Shown piece by piece: positions 37,347-47,304 of a stretch of DNA of 64,000 nt. A program made the translations under genes and the position numbers. Position 1 is the first letter of the stretch, and every line of letters starts with the position of its first letter. The notes below the pieces were generated by a model. That model was not told the origin of the DNA. It saw only the letters and a program-made list of their open reading frames with translations, and searched no databases. Source of the stretch: Schizophyllum amplum (Eukaryota; Basidiomycota; Agaricomycetes; Agaricales; Schizophyllaceae); assembly GCA_007026445.1 (NCBI GenBank), contig VDMD01000017.1, positions 310,001 through 374,000 on the forward strand, given 5' to 3'.

Positions 37347-39064
37347 ACCGGCTCGCGCTTCCCCTGCCCCGGCTTTCTCTTCCTAGCCCGATAGCGACTT
37401 GCCGATTGCGGAGAGAGCGACTTGCCTCGCTTTTCGCCCGCGATCGTGCCCTGTCCCGCTTCGCGTTAATGTGTATTACTAGCACCTATATCCCCAGAGG
37501 CAACGACGACGACCTTACTGCCTAGATGCTGCTATCTAGATGAATGACAAGTTAGATGATTGCATCCTATCATCATCATCCCCTCATGTATTGTACTATT
37601 ACTAACACCACCTCATCCTATCCTCGCTTTGTATGCATGCTTAGCATCACGCATTTTTTTTTCCTTTCGTATCTTGTATATAGCATTGCAATGCATGCTT
37701 TCATGACTATCTGGTGCAGTGATGGCTCGAGTGGATAGGTCCAAGGAGTAAGACTGGCGGTATATGTGGTTAGTAGGTCAGTAGTGCGAGGACAACGGAA
37801 CAGCGGACGCGCTAACGTCAATGAAGGGTCCTTGGGCGGGGGGAACAGCGGGACAAGCAGCTTGGGAACTGCGCGGGGACGAGCCGGGGTCAGAACATCT
37901 GGGGTTTGCGGGGCGCCAGCGGGGGTGGGGATTGGGGTGAGAACGGAAGTGCAGCGTGTGGGAGCGCTGTGTTACTATGTGGGGTTTTTACCGTTCATGT
38001 ATCAGCGGGAAGAGCTTCTGGTGCCGTCCAGCGCACTGACACTCATCAAGCGCATGCGTTCGGCCTCGGCTGGAGGGCGGCGTGGTCAGCGGTCGCGCGC
38101 CGCCATGTGCTCCTTGCGCTCCGGGGGTGGGCACTGGGCAATGGCTATCGCGCGGTGTTGGTTCAATCATGTAAGTATTTCTGGAGTGGCGTGCGCGTAT
38201 GACCTCACGGGAGACGACAAGAAGGGCCGAGCCATCGAAGCCGTCCTCGAAAGAAGAAGCGCGAGAAACAAGAAGCATGGCGCACGAGAACATGAGAACA
38301 AAACGAACGAGAAGGACGGCGGACGAGAAGGACTCGGCGGACGAGAAGGACGGCGAACAAGAACTTACCGGGGATAGACAGCGGCGCGATCAGCTGACCC
38401 TCGCTACCGGAGGCCACATGACCATTATGTTCAACAGCGCCAAGGCCCTGTTCAGTGTTCTCCGTTGACACCACCAAGACTTTTTTCTGTATGTTTTTCT
38501 ATGAAGGCTGTGATCGCCGTTAGAGCCGTTGAAGACGATGCTTCCGCCGTCAAGTCCGTCGCCCGCCGTCAAGTCCGTCGCCCGCCGTCAAGTCCGTCGT
38601 CACCCGCCGTTAAGGCCGAGATGTGGCAGGACGACGCCACGATGCATCGCAAGATGCCGCCGCGTATGCTGGGCGATGTGATGGACGTGCGCTGGGCGAT
38701 GTGATGGACGTGCGTTGGGCGATGTGGCGGACGGTGATAGCGGCAACGACGCCTAAGGCCCAGGAGACAGGTGTCCGACGAGTAGCCGGTTGTTGTTTGC
38801 CGGTGACCAGGACGGCCTCGAGGCTTGGCTGCCGGCACTCTTGGGTACCGTCGATGGGTAGGCGAGAGCGTGGCACCCTCGCAACGGAAAACAAGAATGA
38901 GGGAAATCAACGGCATAAGGGGAAGGCAGAAATTCGAGGATGAGACAAAAAGAAATATATTCGGGTTCTACACACCAAAAGCATAGCCGTACACCCTGAG
39001 TCCATGTTTAGCTGTGAGTAAGTAGTCCACCGTTCGCAGGACGACCGCCGTGAGTCCGCCAACG
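37347..39064. other. Transporter/PARP convergent intergenic
   Basis: No gene I can support. A 203-codon plus-strand frame (37766-38377) is low-complexity and probably chance. Tandem repeats lie at 38300-38360 (CGGCGGACGAGAAGGAC), 38536-38606 (CCGCCGTCAAGTCCGTCG) and 38668-38725 (GGCGATGTGATGGACGTGCG). Confidence 0.5.
38536..38606 (+). repeat. 20-bp tandem repeat (CCGCCGTCAAGTCCGTCGCC)
   Basis: Three to four units. Confidence 0.75.
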
Positions 39065-41627
39065 TCAAAGCCGAACTTGCAGCAGATACCGCAGCCGGAT
39101 TTGCGACACATCGTACGCGATATACTGCGCGGACTCGTTAGCCGATACAATTCCTCTCTTCACTTACGCGAATGACATACCTCGTTCCAGACGTCCTCCA
39201 CCTTAACGCTCGGCCGCGGGAACGTGCTCGAGAGATCCTTCGCGCGCCCGCCAGGCATGAAGACGCCGCGCAGGTCGTCCCGGCCAAAGCGCTCGCCCGC
39301 ATCGACCCACTCTTCGTGCTGCATCTTGCCGAGGGCTTTCGTGGCGCTGGGGGGAATATGTGATGTTAGGATAGTTCGTACAAGACTCAAGTAGTTTTCG
39401 TGACACGCACACTTTCCCATTATCCTTGCACGTCACGTCGGCCTGGAAGTCGAACTCGTACGCCTCGTGGAACGGCTGCGCGACAACTTCGCAAAGGAGG
39501 AGCAGGCCGATGTCGCTGCTCAGGCTGTCGTGCAGATAGTTAAGCACCGCTAACAAGGACAAAAGACGCGGATTGACTTACTTGGCGTGCGTATATCTTG
39601 CGCTGATACTGAGCATGTCGCCGAAGTAGACGCCCTGCAGGGACCGGTCAGATTCGCATGCGCTAGACGAAGTGCGTCGACCGGTAGATCCTGCGCACGC
39701 TGCCTACCTTGCCGAACTCGTATCCTGTTACGGGCGCCTCCGGCGGTGCAATACGAAGACCCTGCTTGAGGATGCCGACATAGTTTGTTGCACGGCTACC
39801 GTGCCAAAGTAGCTGCACAAAGTCAGCTTGGGTGATGGCCTGAAGAGACGTGATGTATCACTCACCAGACGTTGCTTCTCTCCCGCATTCGCCCATCCAC
39901 CCTCGGCCCATCGCTCCTCCTCTCCTTGCCTAATTTATCTCCCTCAGTACCCCGCATGTCCCTCGTCAACAGATGAACAAACCGCACGCACCTCTCAATC
40001 CTAAACACCTCCAACACCTGCATCCTCTGCGACACATCATACCCGTCCATGCCCTCATTCGTATTCCTCGCATACGTCGCGATCGCGTCGAACTCGGGCG
40101 TCTTCTGGTCGACGACGACGATGTCCTTGAGGTCGAGCGAGTCGAGCTTGGCGTCGAGCGGGTTGCAGGGCTGCCCGTGGGCGTCCCGGGATACGAGGTT
40201 GTCGATGTTGATCTGGGTGGTGATGGCCATGTCGCCGAGGGATTCGACGAGGTCGAGTTCCTAAGGGAGTGTCGGTAGGTGTGCATAGTAAGTGCAGGTC
40301 ATGGAGATGCATACCCGCTTCAGCAGCTCGCCATTGTCGATGACGGTGGGTTTGCGCCGGCCGAAGACGTGGGGGATCACGCTGAGGGAGAGAGGGTGAG
40401 CTACATGGAACCAGGGTGAAGGAAAACGTACGTGTAGTATCGGTTGGTGAGCGTCGTACATGCTGCCCCCAAACCGCCGAGAGACTGGCTCTTTGCGCCG
40501 TTGGGTTCAGCGATGACCTCGGCGATATCCTTCAGAGCCTGGAAGCCATTGAGAATTGTCGACTGCGCGAGCTTGCCCAACGGCTGTTTGTTCGCGTCAT
40601 AGTTCAAGGCAGCGAGGTGCGCGTTAATGTTGCTGTTAAGAGTTCACCAACGTCAGCCTTCGCTGTATCCGCTGATGAGATGCGCGACCGACTGCTTACT
40701 CTTTATTGAAAAGAAACTGCACGAGACTCTGTATTTCGCGTGGATGCTTGCTCTCCGGAATGACCACTTCGACCGCTTCGGACTTGGGCTTCTTCGACCT
40801 GGACGGGGCCGCATTGTCCGATGGTCCGCTCCCGTCCGCGTTGTCGTACTCCTTCTCCAGCCAGGTGTACTTCCCTGGATACTATGTATCAGCTTCAAAC
40901 CGCCTCATTGCGCCGAGCTCACTCACCAGCTTTAGGCGCCGCTTTCGCCCGCTTGACAAAGTCATTGCCCGTCTTGGACTTGAACTGCTTGCAGAACTGC
41001 TGCACGGCCTCGGCAGGAGCCCAAGGCCCCTTCGTCTGAGTCGCACCGTTCTCGCCGACGCGACCCCAGCGGGTGAAGAGCGAGATTTGGGTGCGGTCGT
41101 TTTGGGGGTGTATAAGTTGCAAAATGTAGAATCTGAGAAGATATATATTGGTGAGCAGTTCTGCGAGTGGACGAGGGGATTAAGAAGCGTACTTACTTGT
41201 TGTTATTTCCGCCCACGTTCGTCTGGTTGAGCATAGCTAAGCAGATAGGTCAGACCGAGGGAGCGGTTAAGGATCACGTCAACCACACCATCGTACACAG
41301 TTCCCTTATCGTCGACGTAGACTTGTTGAATCCCTAATCATTCCTGATTTGAGTTGAGTAAAATCTAGCGAGATATTGCTCACAATTCATGGGGATGTAG
41401 TCGTCTACGGGCACAATGTAAGGGCGCCCGTCAGCGCGGCGAGGAGTACCATCCGCGACTTTCTTGGCAACCCTTTTCGCGGGAGGCTTCCCTTCGCTCT
41501 CGTCATCGGACAGTGCACGCTTCTTGCCCTTCGTCGCCTTGGGCTTTGGCGTGCTGGGTGGTTTCGGCGTGCTAGGGGGCTCTGCAACTACGGGAGCTTT
41601 GGTTCGACCTGATCTGCGGAGAGCCAT
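39065..41627 (-). CDS. Poly(ADP-ribose) polymerase, WGR type (PARP2/3-like)
   Basis: Builds ADP-ribose chains from NAD+ at DNA breaks. The start at 41627 gives [14 protein letters not shown] and a basic Pro/Lys-rich N-terminus. A WGR domain follows ([32 protein letters not shown]), then the helical regulatory domain ([30 protein letters not shown]). The catalytic domain carries [36 protein letters not shown], and [18 protein letters not shown] near the C-terminus, so the His-Tyr-Glu triad is complete. The last exon ends LLQVRL at 39065. No zinc fingers or BRCT are seen, which sets it apart from PARP1. Many short introns. Confidence 0.93.
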
Positions 41628-42288
41628 GCTGTCTGAAGTGGATGGGTAAGTTCGATCAGGGAATGCGGAAGGTGAGCGTTTGGGAAACTCGCCGCAGACC
41701 GTCCCCTATATACATACTACCCCGACACGATCGAAGACGTGAGTGCGGCGGCGGGACCTAGGCGGGACCGGACCGAGTCAGGCGCGCCGCTGATGCGTAT
41801 GAATAGATGCGACCCCTGAGCGCCCCGCCGCGCGCGCCAGCGTCTGCTAGTCATCGTCGAGTCAAGCGATGTGCAAGAGTCAGCCGTCGTCGCCTTTGCG
41901 TATTCGAAGTTTCTGAGGTTCAGGCCGGGTTCGGGTAGCAGAAAATAGTCATGATTGGATTGTGGTGCTCAAGAGTCAGGAATCGTTGAAAGACCAAGAG
42001 ACCAAGAGAAGCTATGTAGGAGCGCGAATGAAAACTAAGCTACCCTGAGGAGTGCTTCGGTTTGGCGAGCTCACGGTCGGCTTCGATGCGGACGAGTGCA
42101 AGTTCAACTTGGGAGGCGGCGTCACCGATAAAGTAAACATTTCCCACGCTGTCGGCGGTCTCGCCCGACGTCGACCGTCAGTTTCCTGAACTCATCTCGT
42201 CGGCTGCTCTTCGTCCCAAATCTCTCTTGAGTTCGTCCAGAGCTGCGCTATATATCCTTCCATCTCTGACTCTCATTCCCAGAAAGCC
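41628..42288. promoter_or_regulatory. PARP/ATP18 divergent intergenic
   Basis: No gene seen. It must hold both promoters; I find no clear TATA box. Confidence 0.45.
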
Positions 42289-42610
42289 ATGTCTTTCCTC
42301 GGTCTCCGCAAGTGGCCCACGCCCGTGCGTTTACCGCGTTTTCTTTGCGCGCCATTCCATGGAACGGGCGCGCTCCTCTCAACATGCGCTGACCCTTCTT
42401 CCTGCAGTTCCTCAAGCCCATGTGGCCCTTCATGACCGCCGCTGCGATCGTCACGTACGGCGTCGCTCAGATCCAGGCGAAGGCCATCCGCTGTGCGTTG
42501 CAGAAGTTTGACACGCGTGCGCTTGCTGACTTTGCCTCGCAGCTCCCGAGTATGCGAACGACCCGAGGAACCCGTACGCCGCCCAGCTGGCCAAGGAGGC
42601 GCATCACTAG
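42289..42610 (+). CDS. ATP18: Mitochondrial ATP synthase subunit j
   Basis: A small membrane subunit of the F1Fo ATP synthase. Three exons: MSFLGLRKWPTP, then FLKPMWPFMTAAAIVTYG with VAQIQAKAIR, then (split Ser) PEYANDPRNPYAAQLAKEAHH. The LRKWPTP start, one membrane helix and the Y.NDPRNP C-terminus are the family signature, and the length (about 60 aa) fits. Confidence 0.9.
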
Positions 42611-43231
42611 AGCGATGCAGACCGTAGAGCAGGCCCTCGGCGTCACAGAATGTAAACAGCGTCTATTCGAAAGCATGCGTTCTGGCTAGTCCTCGATCAA
42701 TCACGTTCGACCCACTGTCCCCAATTACCATGGCTCGCAGCTCAAGTCCCTCAAGGACTACAGAGGCTGAACATGTAGCGACGTGAAGCCTTGATCTTAC
42801 ACCTCCCCTCATCCAACAAGACCATGCAATGTCACTGCCGCCATAAGTTCTGTCTGGGACACTGCTCAGTGAGATGGCAAGCTTCGGTGTACACCTTTAC
42901 CAGGTGTCGACAGGTAATTCATCCATGAGGATGGCAGCGCCGTGGATTCTCGACTACGCCGTACAAGCGCGACAAGTTCGCGATGGCGTTCTTGCCGAAG
43001 ACGAGAGGCTATCCGCCGCTGTCGAAGTCAGTTCGCCTGTGGTATGTGTCCCTGTATGTCGCATTTCTGAAAACTTTCAGGCGCCCGAGGCAGGTCAATG
43101 AGAGGTCAAGGAGCGCGGTGCAGCTGGTTCATGGGCGACAATAGGGGTGGGAAGCACACACGTGGTACATGGAAGATCCAAGTTCGAATTCGTGCCCCTT
43201 CCGTTCGCTTGCCATACCCCACGGCGCTGTG
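42611..43231. other. Intergenic between ATP18 and the A-type relic
   Basis: I see no gene here. Confidence 0.4.
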
Positions 43232-43420
43232 ATGAATCAGAGTGTAGGTGTTCACGACGAATACAGATGCCCGATACCTGCAGCGCAACAGATGACCTGC
43301 TCCGTCGACGTCTCATCCCCTGAGGTTGTGGACAAAGACGACCCAAGGTAGCTTTTCCTCTCACCTCGCATCATCACTGACGTGGATCATCGTTGAGTGA
43401 ATCGACCGAGGTGGTCGCGT
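43232..43420 (+). pseudogene. Relic of an A gene (exon 1 and part of exon 2), second subfamily
   Basis: The frame from 43232 reads MNQSVGVHDEYRCPIPAAQ and later VVDKDDP. It aligns with exon 1 of A8 (MNQFFDIRNEYRCPISGAT, AANKDDS) and keeps a GT at the exon end, but the Cys-x2-Ser-Gly and IPDE blocks are gone. About 60 bp on, GTCGCGTCTCATGGATGGGG resembles the start of exon 2 (VACMEW). Nothing of exons 3-4 is seen. It is on the plus strand, opposite to A7. Confidence 0.6.
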
Positions 43421-44390
43421 CTCATGGATGGGGCCGACCTTCAAGCTTTAAGAGGAAAGGCGGGAGACGCGTCGAGGGTTTCCGACCGGGTCTGTCGCAC
43501 GGTTAACGCTTCCCTTGAATGCTCCTGTTTAGTCGCGACACCGGTCGACCTGCTATACAGCAACACCCAAGGCGATCCAGCATTGCGCAGCTTCGCATGG
43601 AGAAGGATAGGTAGTTAACAAAGATACGACTTGTTATCTAGCAGGCCCCTGTACGACAGAGACGACGTGTGCGTAGTCAAACGCTGCTGCAAACGTTCAT
43701 AAACTTATCGTGCCCTATGAGCCTCGGAGGCGCGTACAGGGCGTGTAGCGCAACGTCGCTGATCACGCCAGGCCTGCTGCAAGATTCAGAACACGTCTGC
43801 TTGGGTGAAGTCACAAGCTACATTAGATTTCTATAGGCACGGTGTGCAACAATAGCGTAGCACAACTACACAGAAACATAGAATGCAGCGCATTCCCGAG
43901 ATGAGGTCGTCGAAGATACCTCGCGCAACCCGTATCCTCCCCTATGCTCCCCGTAGACCTCAGAAACCAGCTGGATAGCCTTCTCATATGCTTTTCCAGG
44001 TGTTCGTAAGGACGCGTTCGCCGAGGAGCTGGACGGATGGCGTGTCGTTGGTGGCAGGCGGATACAGGACACGAGCGTCCGTGACAGCGCTCCCGAGGCA
44101 TCTCCCGCTCGCAATCCAAACACAAGCGCGAAGTCCTGCAAGCATCTCGCATGGCGTCGTCACTCTGAGTCTCGAAGATGCGGGGGCCTGGCCTGACCGA
44201 TGCAGCGCCGCGCGTCGTGATGCTGGGTAGCGTGACGTTCAGACGAGGGGGGATGATGGTCAGCGTCGTCGCACAGACACTGCCACGCAGATCCGCGTCA
44301 GACCTGAGATGGTCGGGGGCAGGTCGAGGGCCACATTGTTAGAGGCCGGTGTACGTGTCACGGGTTGCTCGCCGGTCAACTGTGCGTGGT
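43421..44390. other. A7 3' flank, shared with A8 and A9
   Basis: About 750 bp that recur behind A8 (55260-55807) and A9 (60140-60809). The shared frame is listed separately. Otherwise no gene. Confidence 0.6.
43866..44141 (-). other. Short open frame in the A7 3' flank, also behind A9
   Basis: Starts MQDFALVFGLRAGDASGALS and includes AYEKAIQLVSEVYGE. The A9 flank (60305-60571) has the same frame with an in-frame length difference, but in the A8 flank a CGA has become TGA midway. It may be only 3' UTR. Not recognised. Confidence 0.2.
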
Positions 44391-45688
44391 CTACGTGACT
44401 CTGGGAGCGTTGAGCGCCACATGATAGCGGAAGAACGCCCAGTCGTTGCTGCAAAACCTCGGTGTCGGGAACCCGCCGTTACGCTTGGTCCACGCCGGTG
44501 GCCTGCGAAAGGGGTCGCGATAGCGCAAGGCGTGCGGGACTCTGCGAGGAGGCGACAGAGGCGTAGTACAGCGTGGCGGCGAACGTGAAGCGTATGGGCA
44601 TGCCTTTTCGCGGAGGCGATCGGAGCGGCGTAGTGCCAGAGGTGAGCGAGGTGGCTCTGGTTCGGGTTTCGACTTGGGATCGACCCTAAGAACCCATACT
44701 GACACCCGTTTTCGGTAGTCTTCATCGTCGATGGTCGTGTCGTGTAGGATGCGGACAGGTTCAGGCGCAGATCCTTCAAGCTGTGGTACGAAGTAGCCAT
44801 TCGCTTCGCTGTGCGTGAGATCCACGTCGTCGAAAGCAAATTTGGGCTCGTCAATGAACCACTGCGGGGTCCTGATGCGCTTTGGATGCCATTTGTTGAC
44901 GAGTCTGAGAACACAGGCATGATACTGGCCCGATACGAACGTGCTGCGGTACTGAAGCATCTTGTTGGCGAAGGTGGCGATTGAGAAGGGGTGAGCATAG
45001 CTTTCGACTATGCATAGCTCCTCTGTACCTTCGCAGGAAGGCCTGTTGCCCACCGGGTACACTCCATCGTTGAGGTCGGAAATATTCTGACGCGGTAGGT
45101 GGAATTCCTTCTGAAGCGCACGCGCGGCTTCGGTACAAGGGATGAAGACGTATCGATATAAGCCTTCTGACGCGGCCAGCTGCAACGGTATATGAGTATG
45201 CCCCTATCAAGAGTCTGCAGAATGTGCGACTTACAGCGGTCAACGGGCGACGCGTCGATCTATCGGTGTCCTTCCGGTTTGAGATACCTGCACGCTCCAG
45301 GAAGTCCAACGCGTCAAGGTACAGCCTGAATGTCGGCGCTAAGACGAATTCTCCTCGAGCATACATCTGGCATATGTCTTTACGGACTGCAGGGATGATT
45401 AGTATGTCCCTTGTTTGATGTCTATTTGGACGTACAGCATATACCATTCTCTCGCGACTGCAGGTAATAAGATAGACCACCGCGGGGCAATCCAAAAACC
45501 CATTCTCTACTGGCAACCTGATGTATATTCTACTATAAGCAACGTTACGGTGCAAGACGAATGTGATGCACCTTAGAATCATCCTCGCCTGCAGCCTCGT
45601 CAGGAATGAGATAGCAGCGCTGCAGATTGTCCACAGCGCCAGATATCGGACACTTGTATTCGTTGCGCAGATCGAATGAGTGCATCAT
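44391..45688 (-). CDS. A7: pseudo-HNH family protein, second subfamily
   Basis: Starts MMHSFDLRNEYKCPISGAV at 45688 and continues LQRCYLIPDE, with Tyr at the first His position. Exon 2 gives VASREWVFGLPRGGLSYYL and RENGIC, exon 3 FRKDICQMYARGEFVLAPTF, again Cys for the second His. Exon 4 (45185 down) begins LAASEGLYRYVFIP, has AHPFSIATFANKM, RTPQWFIDEPKF and the tail LRRSDRLREKACPYASRSP, RYRDPFRRPPAWTKR, FPTPRF, SNDWAFF and ALNAPRVT. It is divergent from B3 over 364 bp. The reading frame is intact although its partner has been split by a transposon. Confidence 0.83.
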
Positions 45689-46052
45689 GATGGTTCACGT
45701 ATTCAGCGCAGCAGGATGTAACGACGTAGTGGCAGAAGGAAGGAAGTTCGACAAAGGGAATTGGCGGCAGGCTCCGGGCCGACAATTCCGAAACACGTAC
45801 ACATCATCACATGACCAATTAACTTCAATCATCGCGGCCCCATTGTTCGACTGATGCTGCTGGCTGACTGTGCCCGGCTAGGTGCCGACCGGCCTTGGAG
45901 CTCATGGTATCCTCATTGTTCGTGTGATCTAGAACCTCGGCGTCTCCCGGGCAGAACAAAGAGTGGCCTCGCGCAATGATACCGGCCCGCTATATAAAGT
46001 GTGCGCATCCTGAGCTTCGCCTTTCCTCTCAACCAACCACTCTCCCCTCGCC
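45689..46052. promoter_or_regulatory. Bidirectional promoter region A7/B3
   Basis: 364 bp, alignable with the A8/B4 region. A TATATAAAG box at 45991-45999 is about 54 bp before the B3 start. A CCAAT-type word and a CCATTGTTCGAC block (near 45840) are shared with A8/B4. Confidence 0.6.
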
Positions 46053-47304
46053 ATGGCCACACGAGGCAAGGAAGAGCCCATGCCCGCCGGCGGGCAGCGC
46101 AAACCAGAGGCTACTCCGGCGCAGAAGAACCCCCTGCTGCACGAGACTCCAAAGATACAGACTCCCAAGAATCGCTCACCGAAGGCAAAGGAGAAGATCA
46201 TTGCGATGATTGGCTTTGCTGTCTGCCTTATCACTGGAATGTTCTCTGCCGCGTTTGTTCTTCATTGCATACACTTCGTTCCCAGGAGTCTGCACAGGAC
46301 CCATCCAGGCTTTGTGAGTGATCATGTTTTGCATCATTAATCGGGGACTCATTCCACGTCGCAGTATGACTGCTTCCGAGAAAGCATAGGCATTTTGGAT
46401 GAGCACGGCAACAGGATTCTCAATCTGGACGCGTCTGGCAACCAGGACATCAGTGAGTTCTTTCTACACCATTCAGACCGTCTTCTGAATTCGTTCGCAG
46501 TGCACATATGCATGCATATCATATTCGACGGTCCCGGCGTCAGGAAACATATTGGACAGGGCGACCTGGCATTGGTTCCAGTCAAGCTCAAGAAATACAT
46601 CGAACGTATCAAAGCGAACTATGGGAAAAGCTATCTCCAGGTGCGTGGAATTGTGTCCCTCCGGTGCCGCCAGCTTACAGAATTCGTAGTTATTTCGGGA
46701 GAAAGCTCGCAAATTTCAGGTCTACGGAATGTCGGACAAGAAGCATGTTATCGCGCGTTACGGATCCTTTGTGCGCACCTACGACAATCTTCAGCCTCGT
46801 TCGGAACAAGAGGTCAAAGAAGAAGACTGCGCTGACGTGGAGGCTGCCGATGCCGCTGACTCCGTCGCCAACGATCCTGGCGACAGCGAAACCGCCGCTT
46901 ACGAAATTCCTCTGCGATACACCGAAGCCGACGTCAAAGACGCTCCAGCCCCCGCCGCCAGCGATCCCAACGCCGATCCTACCTTCCATGTTCTGCACAG
47001 TGGGGCCAACGATATCACCGTCGTCAGCCACGCCAATCCGGTCTTCATTATATTCGACTTCGCGCTGAAAATGAAGTACCGAGTCCTCGACAACCCTGAC
47101 TTACAAGCCATTCTTCCCGACGAGGACGTCGACTACTTCATAGACGAACTCTGGCCTGCTGTCCAGCACTGGTATTATACGAAGGAGGAGTTGGAGGCCA
47201 TGGCATCGCAAGCCAAAACCGCGGATGTCGATGTCTCGCGTCCGCAGCCCATGCCCAAAGTCACCGGGGTCAAGACTGAAGCACCAGGCAAGGCGGCACC
47301 TATG
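46053..47304 (+). pseudogene. B3 5' part: HNH_2-like nuclease-family gene cut by a transposon
   Basis: Starts MATRGKEEPMPAGGQRK. The core reads VCLITGMF, LHCIHFVPRSLHRTHPG, then after introns LNLDASGNQDI and CMHIIFDGPGV with DLALVPV, so Cys, His, Asn and His positions are kept. The following exon has VYGMSDKKHVIARY, then HANPVFIIFDFALKMKYR and WPAVQHWYY. At VKTEAPGKAAPM the frame runs into the inserted element and stops at 47397 after about 30 foreign residues. The lost tail is still readable from 49979 to 50829. A truncated protein with the HNH core but no basic tail could be made; I call it broken. Confidence 0.75.

Noticed and set aside
37766..38377. A 203-codon frame
   Set aside because: Low complexity, no domain and no intron signals supporting it; likely chance in GC-rich DNA.
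43140..43205. tRNA suggested by GTTCGAATTC
   Set aside because: No 7-bp acceptor stem or anticodon arm can be formed around this T-loop-like word.
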